A stretch of 52,299 bases of DNA from Verrucomicrobiota bacterium (GTDB taxonomy: Bacteria; Chlamydiota; Chlamydiia; Chlamydiales; JAAKFR01). The position numbers and the translations under genes are program-made. Positions 19,296-28,444 of this stretch are shown in pieces (within the stretch, counting starts at the first letter, position 1; every line of letters starts with the position of its first letter). The DNA lies in the NCBI GenBank assembly GCA_018239815.1, contig JAFEGP010000003.1, positions 1-52,299 of the forward strand, in the 5' to 3' direction. The notes under the pieces were generated by a model. That model made no database searches and was not told the origin of the DNA. It worked only from the letters and a program-made list of their open reading frames with translations.

Positions 19296-19604
19296 ATGAA
19301 TTGTCTTAGTAGATTAAGAACCGCCCATCAGGAACACTGGCAACAACCCAAGGTTAAAGAGGCCACTGGGGCTGCAATCATTTTAACACTTATTGCAGTT
19401 GGATGTCTTGTGCCAGCTGGCTTAGCATTTGCTGGTAAAATCAATATGTATTCTTATTCGTTAATTACTAGAAGTTGGAATACTTTAGCATCTCCGATTG
19501 TCTTAACCATTGCAGGTTCTATAACCGCAATTTTGGCTGTGGCCACTGTAACAAAACTTCTAGCGGGTCTCAAGTCACACTATAAATCTCAAGAGGCACT
19601 ATAA
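19296..19604 (+). CDS. Small two-helix membrane protein of unknown function
   Basis: The 102-residue protein is not recognised. It has a polar basic N-terminus (about 1-22), two hydrophobic helices (about 25-46 and 66-88) separated by some 20 residues, and a short polar tail ending KSQEAL. There is no signal-peptide cleavage pattern. A textbook AAGGAG Shine-Dalgarno sits 6 nt before the ATG and a strong terminator follows, so it is a real, separately transcribed gene. The bilobed hydrophobic pattern is loosely like chlamydial inclusion-membrane (Inc) proteins, but the loop is longer than usual and this remains a guess. Confidence 0.75.
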   Translation: MNCLSRLRTAHQEHWQQPKVKEATGAAIILTLIAVGCLVPAGLAFAGKINMYSYSLITRSWNTLASPIVLTIAGSITAILAVATVTKLLAGLKSHYKSQEAL

Positions 19605-19668
19605 AAAAACGACAGTCTAAGAGTACGAATATGTGATTGTTTCTTGCGAAATAAGATTTTAGAACAAT

Positions 19669-19702
19669 AAAAAAGGAGGTTCATTAAGAACCTCCTTTTT
19701 TT
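19669..19702. terminator. strong bidirectional rho-independent terminator
   Basis: AAAAAAGGAGGTTC at 19669-19682 pairs perfectly with its reverse complement at 19688-19702 around a 5-nt loop. It is flanked by A-run and T-run, so it can terminate transcripts from both sides: the small membrane protein on + and npt1 on -. Confidence 0.9.
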
Positions 19703-19733
19703 GTCTCACTTATCAAAGTAAGATCTGTAAAGA

Positions 19734-21284
19734 CTAGGTTGCAGCTTCAGCAGGCTTCGTTGCAGACACTGTTCCTTCTTGAGCAGGAGTAGTCGTTAAA
19801 CGGAGGAACTGCTTGTTCAAAGCACGTGTTGAAAGGATCCATGCTCCAATGACTGCAAACATAATGACTGCAAGGTAAGGTGTAATAGCTGCAAGCGAAC
19901 CGAATGCAACAATTAAACCTTGCTGAATGAAGGCACCACCAGATTTTCCTAAGCGAGCGCCCACAACGTCAATAGCTGCCTTTCCTTTAACCTTTTGTTC
20001 TTGGTCAAGAGGAATGTATGCCATCTCTTTTGTTGGATCAAACAGAGAGTATTTGCAAGACTTGCTAAAGATATTTTGGAACATACCCACAACAACCGCT
20101 AAAAATAGAGGAGTTGTGCCAAGCATTGCAATTAAACCTGTACATTTGTCGCGGAAGATAACAAGAGCAAAGAAAATAGTTCCTGTAATCAAAAGGACAA
20201 CGGGTGTGATTTGCGCTGCAAAACCCCAACCCTTACGACGAATGACGTTACCACCAACAAAGAGCATCATCAAGACAGTTACAGCGCCTGTAATTGTCGA
20301 GAAGTAGCCCATAAAGGTGCTATAGTCGTTCGCATTAGGATATTGAAGTTTCAATTGGCTTTTCCAGGTTACTTCAACAATGTTGATAGCAATACCGTAG
20401 CCGATAACAATCAGAGCCAAACAGCCGATGTAAGGAGATTTTGCTAAGTAGATAAAGCTCTCCATAACACCCATTTTTGGCTTTTCTTTCTTTTTCTTTG
20501 CAACGTCTTCTGTAGAGAAGAAACGAGCATCCGTTAAGACGTTACGGTTAATCCACCAGTAAGTACCAATAATGATCAAACCAGCTATAACAACCATACT
20601 CATTAACAGGTTCAAAGAAACTCCCCAAGCATCTACACCTTCTGGTACGTGCTTACGGATATTGGAAACCATTACGATACAAGGACCAGAACAGAGCAAA
20701 GCTAAGTTGGCTCCGATACCGAATAAAGCATAAAAACGCTTAGCTTCTCCTACACGGGTAATTTCGTTAGCAAATCCCCAGAAAAGAAGAGATAGCATCA
20801 CGCTACCCCAAAGTTCAGCTAAAACATAGAAAGCTGCAAAAGTCCAGTTACGGAAAATCGCTACTAATCCCATCAAGCCCTCTGGAAGAGCTGCTTGTAA
20901 ACGATCAGCTAAATCTGTTGGGTGTAATAAGTCGCGACTAGGATAAAGAACAAGAGCAAACAAAGCAAAAAAGACCAAAAACGGTACTGTGACCGCATAA
21001 AATAAAGCTTGCTTACTCAAAATATTACTAAGCTTAGCATAAATGATCATGAACAGTACGGCACAAGGTACAACAAGCCACACCTTAATGAAAGGAATAG
21101 CTTCTGCTCCTGAGCCTGGAGCTGTCACGATCAAGGTGTCCTTTGTATCTCTTAAAATTGTATAGTTGAAAGAAATACAAAAGAACAAAAGGAACATGGG
21201 CAAAACTTTTTTCAATTCATAAGAATGAATTGGCCAAAGGAATGAGCGCCATTTTCCAAATTCTTTTGTCGTTGTTTGTGACAT
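19734..21284 (-). CDS. npt1: ATP/ADP translocase (nucleotide transporter NTT family, Npt1 type)
   Basis: Inner-membrane antiporter that imports host ATP in exchange for ADP, the hallmark of chlamydial and rickettsial energy parasitism. The 516-residue protein has about 12 hydrophobic helices. It carries the family segments FNYTILRDTKDTLIVTA, GSGAEAIPFIKVW, ELWGSVMLSLLFWGFANEIT and FDPTKEMAYIPLD. It resembles the ATP/ADP exchanger (Npt1) more than the general nucleotide carriers, and its location after lepA matches CT065 of C. trachomatis; transport specificity is inferred. A GAGGT Shine-Dalgarno precedes the ATG. Confidence 0.95.
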   Translation of the reverse strand: MSQTTTKEFGKWRSFLWPIHSYELKKVLPMFLLFFCISFNYTILRDTKDTLIVTAPGSGAEAIPFIKVWLVVPCAVLFMIIYAKLSNILSKQALFYAVTVPFLVFFALFALVLYPSRDLLHPTDLADRLQAALPEGLMGLVAIFRNWTFAAFYVLAELWGSVMLSLLFWGFANEITRVGEAKRFYALFGIGANLALLCSGPCIVMVSNIRKHVPEGVDAWGVSLNLLMSMVVIAGLIIIGTYWWINRNVLTDARFFSTEDVAKKKKEKPKMGVMESFIYLAKSPYIGCLALIVIGYGIAINIVEVTWKSQLKLQYPNANDYSTFMGYFSTITGAVTVLMMLFVGGNVIRRKGWGFAAQITPVVLLITGTIFFALVIFRDKCTGLIAMLGTTPLFLAVVVGMFQNIFSKSCKYSLFDPTKEMAYIPLDQEQKVKGKAAIDVVGARLGKSGGAFIQQGLIVAFGSLAAITPYLAVIMFAVIGAWILSTRALNKQFLRLTTTPAQEGTVSATKPAEAAT

Positions 21285-21358
21285 TCTAAGACCTCAATTT
21301 GGGTTTAAAATTACTTAATTGCGGGAAACCATTATATCAATAAGTTATGAAAAAGCAA

Positions 21359-21389
21359 GAAAAAAGGCAGTCAACAGGGGTTGACTACC
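21359..21389 (-). terminator. rho-independent terminator of the CT066-like gene
   Basis: Read on the minus strand, GGTAGTCAAC (21389-21380) pairs with GTTGACTGCC (21375-21366) around a 4-nt loop and is followed at once by a run of T. It ends the 164-residue gene just upstream of npt1. Confidence 0.85.
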
Positions 21390-21407
21390 TTATAAGTAAA
21401 ATAAAAC

Positions 21408-21902
21408 TTAGTAAACGCCTTCGTGAGATTGTAGGGTTGCAATAGCATCACAATAAGCTGTCCAAAGATCTTGACAGACGCGGTTGTCGCGAACAGAACG
21501 TAGTAATTCTCTTTTTAAAGTTGGCAAAGAGCGTTTTGGGCTAAAACGAGCCATTAAATCATCATCTCCTACACGACGTGCTAAATCGAGCACTTTTTCA
21601 ATGTCTGTACGAGTAAAGCTTACAAAATCGCGACGCTTACGAGATCCTCTTGGGGCTCGAGGCTTAGGATCAAGCGCTCTAGGAATATCAGAGTTGATAA
21701 TAAATTCTTTGAGTAAAGAAAAAAGTTGATCCGGATGTGAATTTTTAATTTTACGCATCGTAAAGTGGTGCATGTAGCCACCATTAGGTCCCGGAATATA
21801 TTTGCAAAGGTCGTTTTCTTTTGTTCCAGAAACTTTTCTAATGGCTTTTGAAATCATTTCGTCCATTTCTTTTTCGCTAATCACTTTATTCGAGTGTGGC
21901 AT
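21408..21902 (-). CDS. Conserved chlamydial hypothetical protein (CT066-like by position)
   Basis: The 164-residue basic, soluble protein has no domain I can name. Visible features are a segment YIPGPNGGYMHHFTMRKIK near residues 35-53, a basic stretch PRAPRGSRKRR near 82-92, and a helical C-terminal half. Its position between npt1 and ytgA is that of CT066 in C. trachomatis, which supports orthology, although I cannot align them here. Shine-Dalgarno AGGAG lies 6 nt before the ATG and the gene has its own terminator. Confidence 0.8.
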   Translation of the reverse strand: MPHSNKVISEKEMDEMISKAIRKVSGTKENDLCKYIPGPNGGYMHHFTMRKIKNSHPDQLFSLLKEFIINSDIPRALDPKPRAPRGSRKRRDFVSFTRTDIEKVLDLARRVGDDDLMARFSPKRSLPTLKRELLRSVRDNRVCQDLWTAYCDAIATLQSHEGVY

Positions 21903-22399
21903 GTTTTCTCCTAGCTAATCGGTGTTGAATTACAATCTTGGTGTATTAATTAAATAATCGGCGCTTTTTTTTCATTAATTTTTTTTCTCCAACATCATTT
22001 TTTCTCAGAAAAAATTGATCAGAATCAAATTTTTTCGTAAAATGAGTTCTTTTTTTATTGTAATCATGAAACAAAAGATAGTTAAAACAATTGAATCGAG
22101 TGGAGAATTAGAAGAGATAGCTAAAATTAGCGATGTAAAAAGATAGATAATTTTCATCTGTTATAAGTTAGATAAAAATTATTAAAAAACTGATGCTATT
22201 CTGTTTTTTTCTTCTATTAGAAAATTCATAAAATAGCAGATTGATTTGTGACAGGGATTTACTTTTTAAGCAGTGTATTGCGTCACTTTTATATTGAAAT
22301 TAGTGAATTTTGAACCAAGAGATTAAGTGGCAGAGTAGGATACGTTTCTAAATAAATTGGAAATGATCATGCTATTGTCCTGCACATAGAGTTTATAAA
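21903..22399. other. 497-nt divergent regulatory region between the CT066-like gene and ytgA
   Basis: AT-rich region with no convincing gene. It contains an almost perfect inverted repeat, GAAAAAATTGAT-CAGA-ATCAAATTTTTTC, at 22008-22036, with the core TTGAT-CAGA-ATCAA. It also contains TTTTCT/AGAAAA at about 22207-22224. The ytg promoter and any metal-regulator operator should be here, but no match to a known metal box is evident. Confidence 0.4.
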
Positions 22400-23431
22400 A
22401 TGGAAAATAAAATCATGCGTCACATTTTCATATTATGTTTGATGGCATTGTGTTTGGCGGGTTGTAAACAACGCACGAATCAGCAATGGAATGAAGCCAA
22501 CGGGAAAGTAAAGGTTTTAACCACACTTGCTATGATCAGTGACATGGTCAAAGAAATCGGTGCAGAGCACGTTGATGTTGAGACTTTAATACGTGGTGAG
22601 TTAGACCCTCATTCTTACGAACTTGTTAAAGGTGATGATGAGAAATTTATTCATGCCCAACTTGTCTTTTATAATGGACTGGGTTTGGAACACTCACTGA
22701 GTTTGCGACAAAAGCTTGAAGAACATCAAAATTCCTATTCAGTCACAGAAGCAATTTTAAATGAAGAACCTTGCTTGCTGCTACATTTTGAAAATCAATA
22801 TGATCCGCATGTTTGGATGGACATTACACTTTGGATGCGCACGATTAAGACTATTGCACAAAGACTTTGCGAAGTAGATCCTGCTCATGCTGAGTTTTAT
22901 CAGACTCGGTCTAGGGAGCTCTACAATCGTTTAGAAAACGCTGACCGAGAAATCTATCAAATCATGCAGTCTATCCCAGCCGACCGACGTTTTTTGATTA
23001 CAAGTCATGATGCCTTTCATTATTTTACGCGTCGTTATTTGGCAATGCCAAATGAGCTTCAATGGAGAGAGCGTTGTGCGGCACCCGAGGGTTTAGCGCC
23101 AGATGCTCAACTTTCAATCACAGATATCTATGATATCTTAAATTTAATCGAGAAGCACCGTGTAAAAGTTTTATTCCCAGAGTCTAATGTCAGTAAAGAT
23201 GCTCTGAAAAAAATTATGCGTGCAGCGCAAGAAAGGGGTTGTCCTATCAGTCTGTCAACACGTCCTTTGTATGGTGATACGATGGGAGAAGCTGAAAACT
23301 ATTTAGAAATGGTTTTTCATAATGCTGAGGTAATCTCTGAGGAGATTATGCAATCTTATGAAGACAATGCGAACTCTTTAATAAAAAGCCCCTCTTCAGA
23401 GCAGGATATAGGGATGGAAAACGAGGGATAA
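22400..23431 (+). CDS. ytgA: Metal-binding lipoprotein of the Ytg ABC transporter (YtgA)
   Basis: Cluster 9 (ZnuA/TroA-type) solute-binding protein that captures iron, manganese or zinc in the periplasm and passes it to YtgBCD. A lipoprotein signal ends in LCLAGC. Metal-ligand regions are visible: LDPHSYEL, QYDPHVWMD, SHDAFHYFTRRY and the C-terminal FPESNVSKDAL plus STRPLYGD. The start is uncertain. The ATG at 22400 adds MENKI before a better-looking signal peptide that begins at the ATG at 22415, and neither has a strong Shine-Dalgarno. It is first in the ytgABCD operon, 4 nt before ytgB. Confidence 0.95.
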   Translation: MENKIMRHIFILCLMALCLAGCKQRTNQQWNEANGKVKVLTTLAMISDMVKEIGAEHVDVETLIRGELDPHSYELVKGDDEKFIHAQLVFYNGLGLEHSLSLRQKLEEHQNSYSVTEAILNEEPCLLLHFENQYDPHVWMDITLWMRTIKTIAQRLCEVDPAHAEFYQTRSRELYNRLENADREIYQIMQSIPADRRFLITSHDAFHYFTRRYLAMPNELQWRERCAAPEGLAPDAQLSITDIYDILNLIEKHRVKVLFPESNVSKDALKKIMRAAQERGCPISLSTRPLYGDTMGEAENYLEMVFHNAEVISEEIMQSYEDNANSLIKSPSSEQDIGMENEG

Positions 23432-23435
23432 ATCT

Positions 23436-24188
23436 ATGCAACCAGCTTGTATCGTTCATAATATTACTGTTAATTATGAAAAAACACCCGCCTTATGGGA
23501 TGTGTCAGTAGTTCTTCCTAAAGGAAAGCTTATCGCGATTTGCGGTCCTAATGGTGCAGGCAAAAGCACTTTTATTAAGGCTTTGCTGGGCTTGATTCCT
23601 GTGTTGTCAGGGAAAGTGGATTTTTTAGCAGAAACTCAGATTGGTTATATGCCTCAAAGTCAATCTGTAGACTGGGGTTTTCCTCTTACTGTTTTAGATT
23701 TAGTTTTAATGGGATGTTATGGAAGAACGAAATTTCTGCGTCCTATTTCTTCTCAAGAGAAGGCGACTGCCAAAGAAAACTTAAAAAAAGTAGGCCTATG
23801 TGGGCTGGAAGATCGACAAATTAATCAGTTATCTGGTGGACAAAAGGCAAGGGCTTTTTTAGCACGAGCTTTGATGCAGCGCTCCAATATTTATTTTATG
23901 GATGAGCCTTTTGCTAGCATTGATGCTGCTTCCAGTCAGATTATGTTAGAGATCTTTCAACAATTAAAATCCGAAGGAAAAACTCTCATTATTGTGCATC
24001 ATGACTTGAAAGAAATTCAAAAAGTTTTTGATTGGGGAGTGCTGCTCAATCGACGTTTAGTTGCTTCTGGTCCCATTCAAGATGTGTTAACAGAAACTCT
24101 TATTCATCATGCCTATGGGAAAGAAAATCTGCTATTTGAAACGGTCTCTCGATTGTCAGAGGAAACAACTCAGGGATTGGCAACATGA
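23436..24188 (+). CDS. ytgB: ATP-binding subunit of the Ytg metal transporter (YtgB)
   Basis: ABC ATPase that energises metal import, 250 residues. It has Walker A GPNGAGKST (about 35-43), Q-loop in GYMPQSQ, signature LSGGQKARAFLARAL, Walker B IYFMDEPFASID and the H-loop in IIVHHDL, so it appears fully active. It is located between the binding protein and the two permeases and shares an ATGA overlap with ytgC. Confidence 0.97.
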   Translation: MQPACIVHNITVNYEKTPALWDVSVVLPKGKLIAICGPNGAGKSTFIKALLGLIPVLSGKVDFLAETQIGYMPQSQSVDWGFPLTVLDLVLMGCYGRTKFLRPISSQEKATAKENLKKVGLCGLEDRQINQLSGGQKARAFLARALMQRSNIYFMDEPFASIDAASSQIMLEIFQQLKSEGKTLIIVHHDLKEIQKVFDWGVLLNRRLVASGPIQDVLTETLIHHAYGKENLLFETVSRLSEETTQGLAT

Positions 24189-25405
24189 TAGATTTTTTGT
24201 TAGATCCTGTTTTACGCGCTCCTTTATGGGGATCTACATGTTTAGCATTGGCAGTATCTTTGATAGGAGTTCTGTTGTTTGTACGACGAAGTACTCTTGT
24301 TGGAGAAACCTTGTCACACGCCAGTTATCCTGGAGTAATGGTGGCAATTTTTTTTGCACCTTGGATAGGGTTGGAGTCCATTGTTTTGGTATTTGCAACA
24401 CTTTCTGCTTTAATAGGTTTTTGGTTTATTCATCTTCTTAGAGAGAAACTACGAGTCAAAGAAGACAGTGCTCTGTGCTTTGTTTTAGCAACATTTTTTG
24501 GAATGGGGACATTACTTGCTTCGGTAATTCAAGTGATACATCCTGTATTATTTCGACAAGTTCCTGTTTATCTTTATGGTCAGGCTGCAACAATGCAAGA
24601 TCAGCATTTATATATCTATGCTGTGTTTGCTTGTGCTGTCGTGCTGTGGATCATATTATGTTACCGCCCCTTACTGGTAGGAAGTTTTGATCGAAATTTC
24701 ATTTATAGTCCTCATCAGCGTTTTATGCGTTCTGCTATAGATGTCTCTTTGCTCATTTTTGTTGCGCTAGCGGTTGTCATGGGAATGCGTAGTTTAGGGA
24801 TTATTCTTTTATCTGCTTTAATGATTGCTCCTCCTATAGCAGCACGTCAATTTACGCATCGTCTACCTAGAATGTTTATTTTATCTGGCGCCTTTGGAAT
24901 GTTAAGTGGTTTTGTAGGAACATTGCTTTCTTTATCAGGCTTGCCAACGGGTCCTTGTATCGTATTAGTTGCTTCTTCTTTAGCTTTGTTATCTTTATTA
25001 TTTGCACCGCAAAACGGGGTGATTTTTCGATTGATTAGAATTTCTTTGTTCCGTTCTCGAATACGGCAGGAAAATGTATTAAAAGCCTTATGGTGTAAGA
25101 AAATTCCTCGGGCGCCTTGGTGGGTGTGGTGGGTGTTGGCCAGAAAGGGATGGATTGATAGCCAACACCAGCTCACAGAAACAGGGCGGCGGCAGGGGGC
25201 TCGTATTGTAAGACTACATAGGCTATGGGAAGCTTACCTTGTCTATTCCTTGGGTATGGGTAGAGATCAAGTTCATCAAAATGCCGAGGACATGGAACAT
25301 TTACTGACACCACAATTAGAACAAGAATTAGAACAGTTGCTTGCTCATCCTGAGTTTGATCCTCATGCTCAACCTATTCCTTCACGTGAGCAGGTGTACG
25401 CATGA
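24185..25405 (+). CDS. ytgC: Metal ABC permease fused to a DtxR-like regulatory domain (YtgCR)
   Basis: Residues 1 to about 290 form an ABC-3 family membrane permease with eight or nine helices and conserved stretches such as GETLSHASYPGVM. The C-terminal about 110 residues are a soluble DtxR/MntR-like metal-sensing region (LTETGRR, RLHRLWEAYLVYSLGMG, AEDMEHLLTP, DPHAQPIP). In C. trachomatis this fusion is cleaved to release the repressor YtgR. Here the wing-helix part looks short: only about 10 residues separate ENVLKALW from VWWVLARKGWID, where a normal winged helix needs roughly 25-30. DNA binding may therefore be reduced. The protein has 406 residues, shorter than I recall for C. trachomatis (about 450). 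It overlaps ytgB and ytgD by ATGA. Confidence 0.93.
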   Translation: MIDFLLDPVLRAPLWGSTCLALAVSLIGVLLFVRRSTLVGETLSHASYPGVMVAIFFAPWIGLESIVLVFATLSALIGFWFIHLLREKLRVKEDSALCFVLATFFGMGTLLASVIQVIHPVLFRQVPVYLYGQAATMQDQHLYIYAVFACAVVLWIILCYRPLLVGSFDRNFIYSPHQRFMRSAIDVSLLIFVALAVVMGMRSLGIILLSALMIAPPIAARQFTHRLPRMFILSGAFGMLSGFVGTLLSLSGLPTGPCIVLVASSLALLSLLFAPQNGVIFRLIRISLFRSRIRQENVLKALWCKKIPRAPWWVWWVLARKGWIDSQHQLTETGRRQGARIVRLHRLWEAYLVYSLGMGRDQVHQNAEDMEHLLTPQLEQELEQLLAHPEFDPHAQPIPSREQVYA

Positions 25406-26337
25406 ATCCTTATTCTGGACAAGATTTCTTTGGTTTTTTTTATGTGCTGTTTATGCGCCTGATAGGATGGATAACAGGGCCTTTAGTTTCGGATGAAATA
25501 CAAATGCTAACTTTGGCTGGTATTGCTGTTTCATGTGCACTTGTAGGTAGTTTTTTGATTTTACATCGTATGACAATGTTAGCTAATGCTCTATCGCATA
25601 CAATTTTGTTAGGTATTGTTGTATGCATGTTACTTTTCCCTTCAGATGGACTTATGTCGATGCCTTTGCTTATGGCAGCTGCAATGATCACAGCTTTTTT
25701 AACAGCCTTTTTGACACAGTCTTTGCAACGTTTGATACGCTTACAGCAAGATGCAAGTATTGGCTTGGTATTTTCTTCTTTGTTTGCTTTGGGGGTGTTG
25801 CTGATCTCTTTGTATATGCGTAATGTTCATGTAGGGATAGAATTGATCATGGGCAATGCCGATGCATTGGTAAGCTGGGATGCAAAACTCGCTATATTTG
25901 TGCTTATTTTTAATGTTTTAATGATTGTTATGCTCTTTAGAGGTTATCAAATTACTGCGTTTGATCCCTCTATGGCCAAAGCACTTGGATTTTCACCTGT
26001 TTTGCTTATGTATGTCTTAATGAGCCAGACTGCTCTGACATCGATCAGTGCTTTTCGATGTGTAGGGGTTTTTATGGTCCTTGCGTTTTTAGTAGCACCA
26101 TCTCTTATTGCTCGATTTTTTATTCATCGGTTAGTTCCCTTATTGATTGGCTCTTCCATATTCAGTGTCTTGGTTGTCATCTTAGGTGTTGGATTATCAA
26201 GACATGTTCTGACTCTTACAGCAACAGGAGTTTCAACAGGGGGGATTATTGTTACCTTATTTTTTGTGGTTTTTTTAGTTGCAGTTGTTTCTAAATTGAC
26301 ATTTAGAAAATGGTTCTTATACTCCTCCATAAAATAA
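25402..26337 (+). CDS. ytgD: Second permease of the Ytg metal transporter (YtgD)
   Basis: ABC-3 family membrane permease, 311 residues with about nine hydrophobic helices, which pairs with YtgC to form the metal channel. Family features include RMTMLANALSHTILLGIV, the SIGLVFSSLFALGVLL segment, and the C-terminal LVAPSLIARFF and LSRHVLTLTATGVSTGG. ATGA overlap with ytgC shows co-translation. In C. trachomatis the next gene is dxr; here a non-coding gap of about 155 nt leads directly to rseP. Confidence 0.96.
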   Translation: MNPYSGQDFFGFFYVLFMRLIGWITGPLVSDEIQMLTLAGIAVSCALVGSFLILHRMTMLANALSHTILLGIVVCMLLFPSDGLMSMPLLMAAAMITAFLTAFLTQSLQRLIRLQQDASIGLVFSSLFALGVLLISLYMRNVHVGIELIMGNADALVSWDAKLAIFVLIFNVLMIVMLFRGYQITAFDPSMAKALGFSPVLLMYVLMSQTALTSISAFRCVGVFMVLAFLVAPSLIARFFIHRLVPLLIGSSIFSVLVVILGVGLSRHVLTLTATGVSTGGIIVTLFFVVFLVAVVSKLTFRKWFLYSSIK

Positions 26338-26493
26338 TTAAGCATGTTGCTGTTCAAGAATACATATCTTATTGTTCCACTAAGATCCAAAATTATGTTG
26401 ACTCTCTGAGAGAAAAGACAAGCTCTTGCTAGATTATGAGAATTTAGATGAAAGTGTTGCATTAGGTTATGTGTGTAAGGAGGTCTTAGCTCT

Positions 26494-28437
26494 ATGACTA
26501 TTCTGTATTTTTTTTTAGCGGCTCTGGGATTAGGGTTACTTGTTTTTATTCATGAGTTAGGACATTACTTTGCAGCTAAAAAAACAGGAATGGTCGTTGA
26601 AACCTTTAGCATTGGTTTCGGCCGTCCTATTATCAAGTGGCAATGGCAAGGTGTAGATTGGCAGATTGGATGGCTACCGTTTGGAGGATATGTCAAAATT
26701 TTAGGGATGGATGTCTCGAAACACGACGAGAAAGAACCCTATGAAATACCTAATGGTTTTTTTGCCCAGTCTCCTCTTAAGCGTATTTTCGTCGCTGTTG
26801 CTGGACCTTTAGCTAATTTTATTTTAGCAATTGTGATTTTTTGTGTTCTATGGGGGATAGGAGGAAGGGTTAAACCGTTTTCTGAATACACACAAATCAC
26901 AGGTTGGGTAGATCCAAAATCTGAAATTTTTGCTAAGGGAGTACGGCCTGGGGATATTTTAACTTCATACAATGGTAAGCCATTTAATGGGGCTAAAGAT
27001 TTACTTTATGCAGCTATGCTAAGTGGCAATGCTGTAACATGGCAAGGGGAGCATGTCGATTATGCACACCATACTTTTTCTCCCTTTCAAGAAACAGTCA
27101 AAACGTATCCTTTAGTCAATTCTTTAGATGGTTTAGAGACAACGGGGATCATGTCTACTGCCCGTTATCTTATTTATCAGCAACCTCTTGATAATGGTTC
27201 TTTGTCAGCCTTGCAACCCGGATCACCCATGGCCCAAAGTGGCTTGCAGTCAGCAGACCGTTTAGTATGGGCGGATGGTGAGTTGTTATTTTCTATGGAA
27301 CAACTTGGTTCTTTAGCAAACAGCTCTTTTGCTCTTGTAACTGTTCAGCGAGGTAAAACGACTATTTTATCTAAACAACCACGTGTGTTGTTAGAAGACT
27401 TGAATGTGCCTTCGCATGTTAGGGATGAGTTGCAAGATTGGCGTTATGAGCTCAATTTAACATCTCGTTTACAACAGCTCTACACACTGCCCTACGTCAT
27501 CAATACCGAAGGATATATTGAAGCACCCCTTGCTTTTATTGATGAACAGGTTCGTCAAGAGGCTTTTCTTCTGCATCCTCAGGATCCTGCCTTACAGCAG
27601 CCTCTTGAGCCAGGCGATAAAATTTTAGCTGTAGATGGAATGAAAGTAAGAAAAGGATCAGACATTTTTAAACTGCTGCAAACTCATTTTGTTCAGATTA
27701 TTGTTAAAGAGAATAATTCCTTAGATGTGCAACAGAACTGGAAGAAAGAGGATGAACAATTTTTTGCAGACTGGGATGTAAATCAAATTTTAGCCCTTGC
27801 ACAGACAATAGGGACAGATCAGTCAAAACAAAGTTTAGGAAATTATCGTTTGTTAGCTCCCGTACAGCCTCAATCACTCATGGAATTTCCTCTTAGCGTA
27901 GAAGAAAAAAAACTATTAGAAGAGGATTATCAGGCTCAACAGGAACAGGCGTCTGCCATCAAAAATCCTGAACAACGGCAAGCTGCTTTGCAAATGTTGC
28001 AGCAGAGTTATCACAAAAAAATCTTCGGCATTCCTTTGCAAGATTGTTTTATAAAATTTAATCCCAATCCTTTTGCTCTATTCGGCACTGTTTTTACGGA
28101 GACCTGGCAAACATTAAAAGCTTTGGTCATGGGTTATTTGCATCCTAAATGGCTTAGTGGTCCTGTGGGTATTGTGCGAGTGATTCATCATGGCTGGCGT
28201 GTAGGTGTTGGAGAAGCTTTATTTTGGATGGGAGCAATTAGTGTGAACCTAGGATTCCTGAATCTCCTTCCTATCCCTGTTTTAGACGGGGGATACATTT
28301 GTTTATCATTATTGGAACTGATTACACGCAAACGTTTAAAATCTAAAACAATGTGGAAAATCATTATTCCTTTCACATTGTTGTTAATTGGTTTTCTTAT
28401 ATTTTTGACATTCCAAGATATCGCTAGACTGTTCTAG
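26494..28437 (+). CDS. rseP: Site-2 zinc metalloprotease RseP (YaeL)
   Basis: Intramembrane protease that cleaves membrane-anchored substrates such as anti-sigma factors or signal-peptide remnants. The zinc motif HELGH is at residues 20-24 in the first helix and the LDG motif is in PVLDGGY near residue 595 in the last membrane region. Between them lies a long PDZ-containing periplasmic region (about 130-530, PDZ-like GVRPGDILTSYNGKPF and LEPGDKILAVDGMKV). At 647 residues it is far longer than the approximately 450 of enterobacteria; chlamydial YaeL is also long. A GGAGG Shine-Dalgarno precedes the ATG. Confidence 0.96.
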   Translation: MTILYFFLAALGLGLLVFIHELGHYFAAKKTGMVVETFSIGFGRPIIKWQWQGVDWQIGWLPFGGYVKILGMDVSKHDEKEPYEIPNGFFAQSPLKRIFVAVAGPLANFILAIVIFCVLWGIGGRVKPFSEYTQITGWVDPKSEIFAKGVRPGDILTSYNGKPFNGAKDLLYAAMLSGNAVTWQGEHVDYAHHTFSPFQETVKTYPLVNSLDGLETTGIMSTARYLIYQQPLDNGSLSALQPGSPMAQSGLQSADRLVWADGELLFSMEQLGSLANSSFALVTVQRGKTTILSKQPRVLLEDLNVPSHVRDELQDWRYELNLTSRLQQLYTLPYVINTEGYIEAPLAFIDEQVRQEAFLLHPQDPALQQPLEPGDKILAVDGMKVRKGSDIFKLLQTHFVQIIVKENNSLDVQQNWKKEDEQFFADWDVNQILALAQTIGTDQSKQSLGNYRLLAPVQPQSLMEFPLSVEEKKLLEEDYQAQQEQASAIKNPEQRQAALQMLQQSYHKKIFGIPLQDCFIKFNPNPFALFGTVFTETWQTLKALVMGYLHPKWLSGPVGIVRVIHHGWRVGVGEALFWMGAISVNLGFLNLLPIPVLDGGYICLSLLELITRKRLKSKTMWKIIIPFTLLLIGFLIFLTFQDIARLF

Positions 28438-28444
28438 ATATGAG

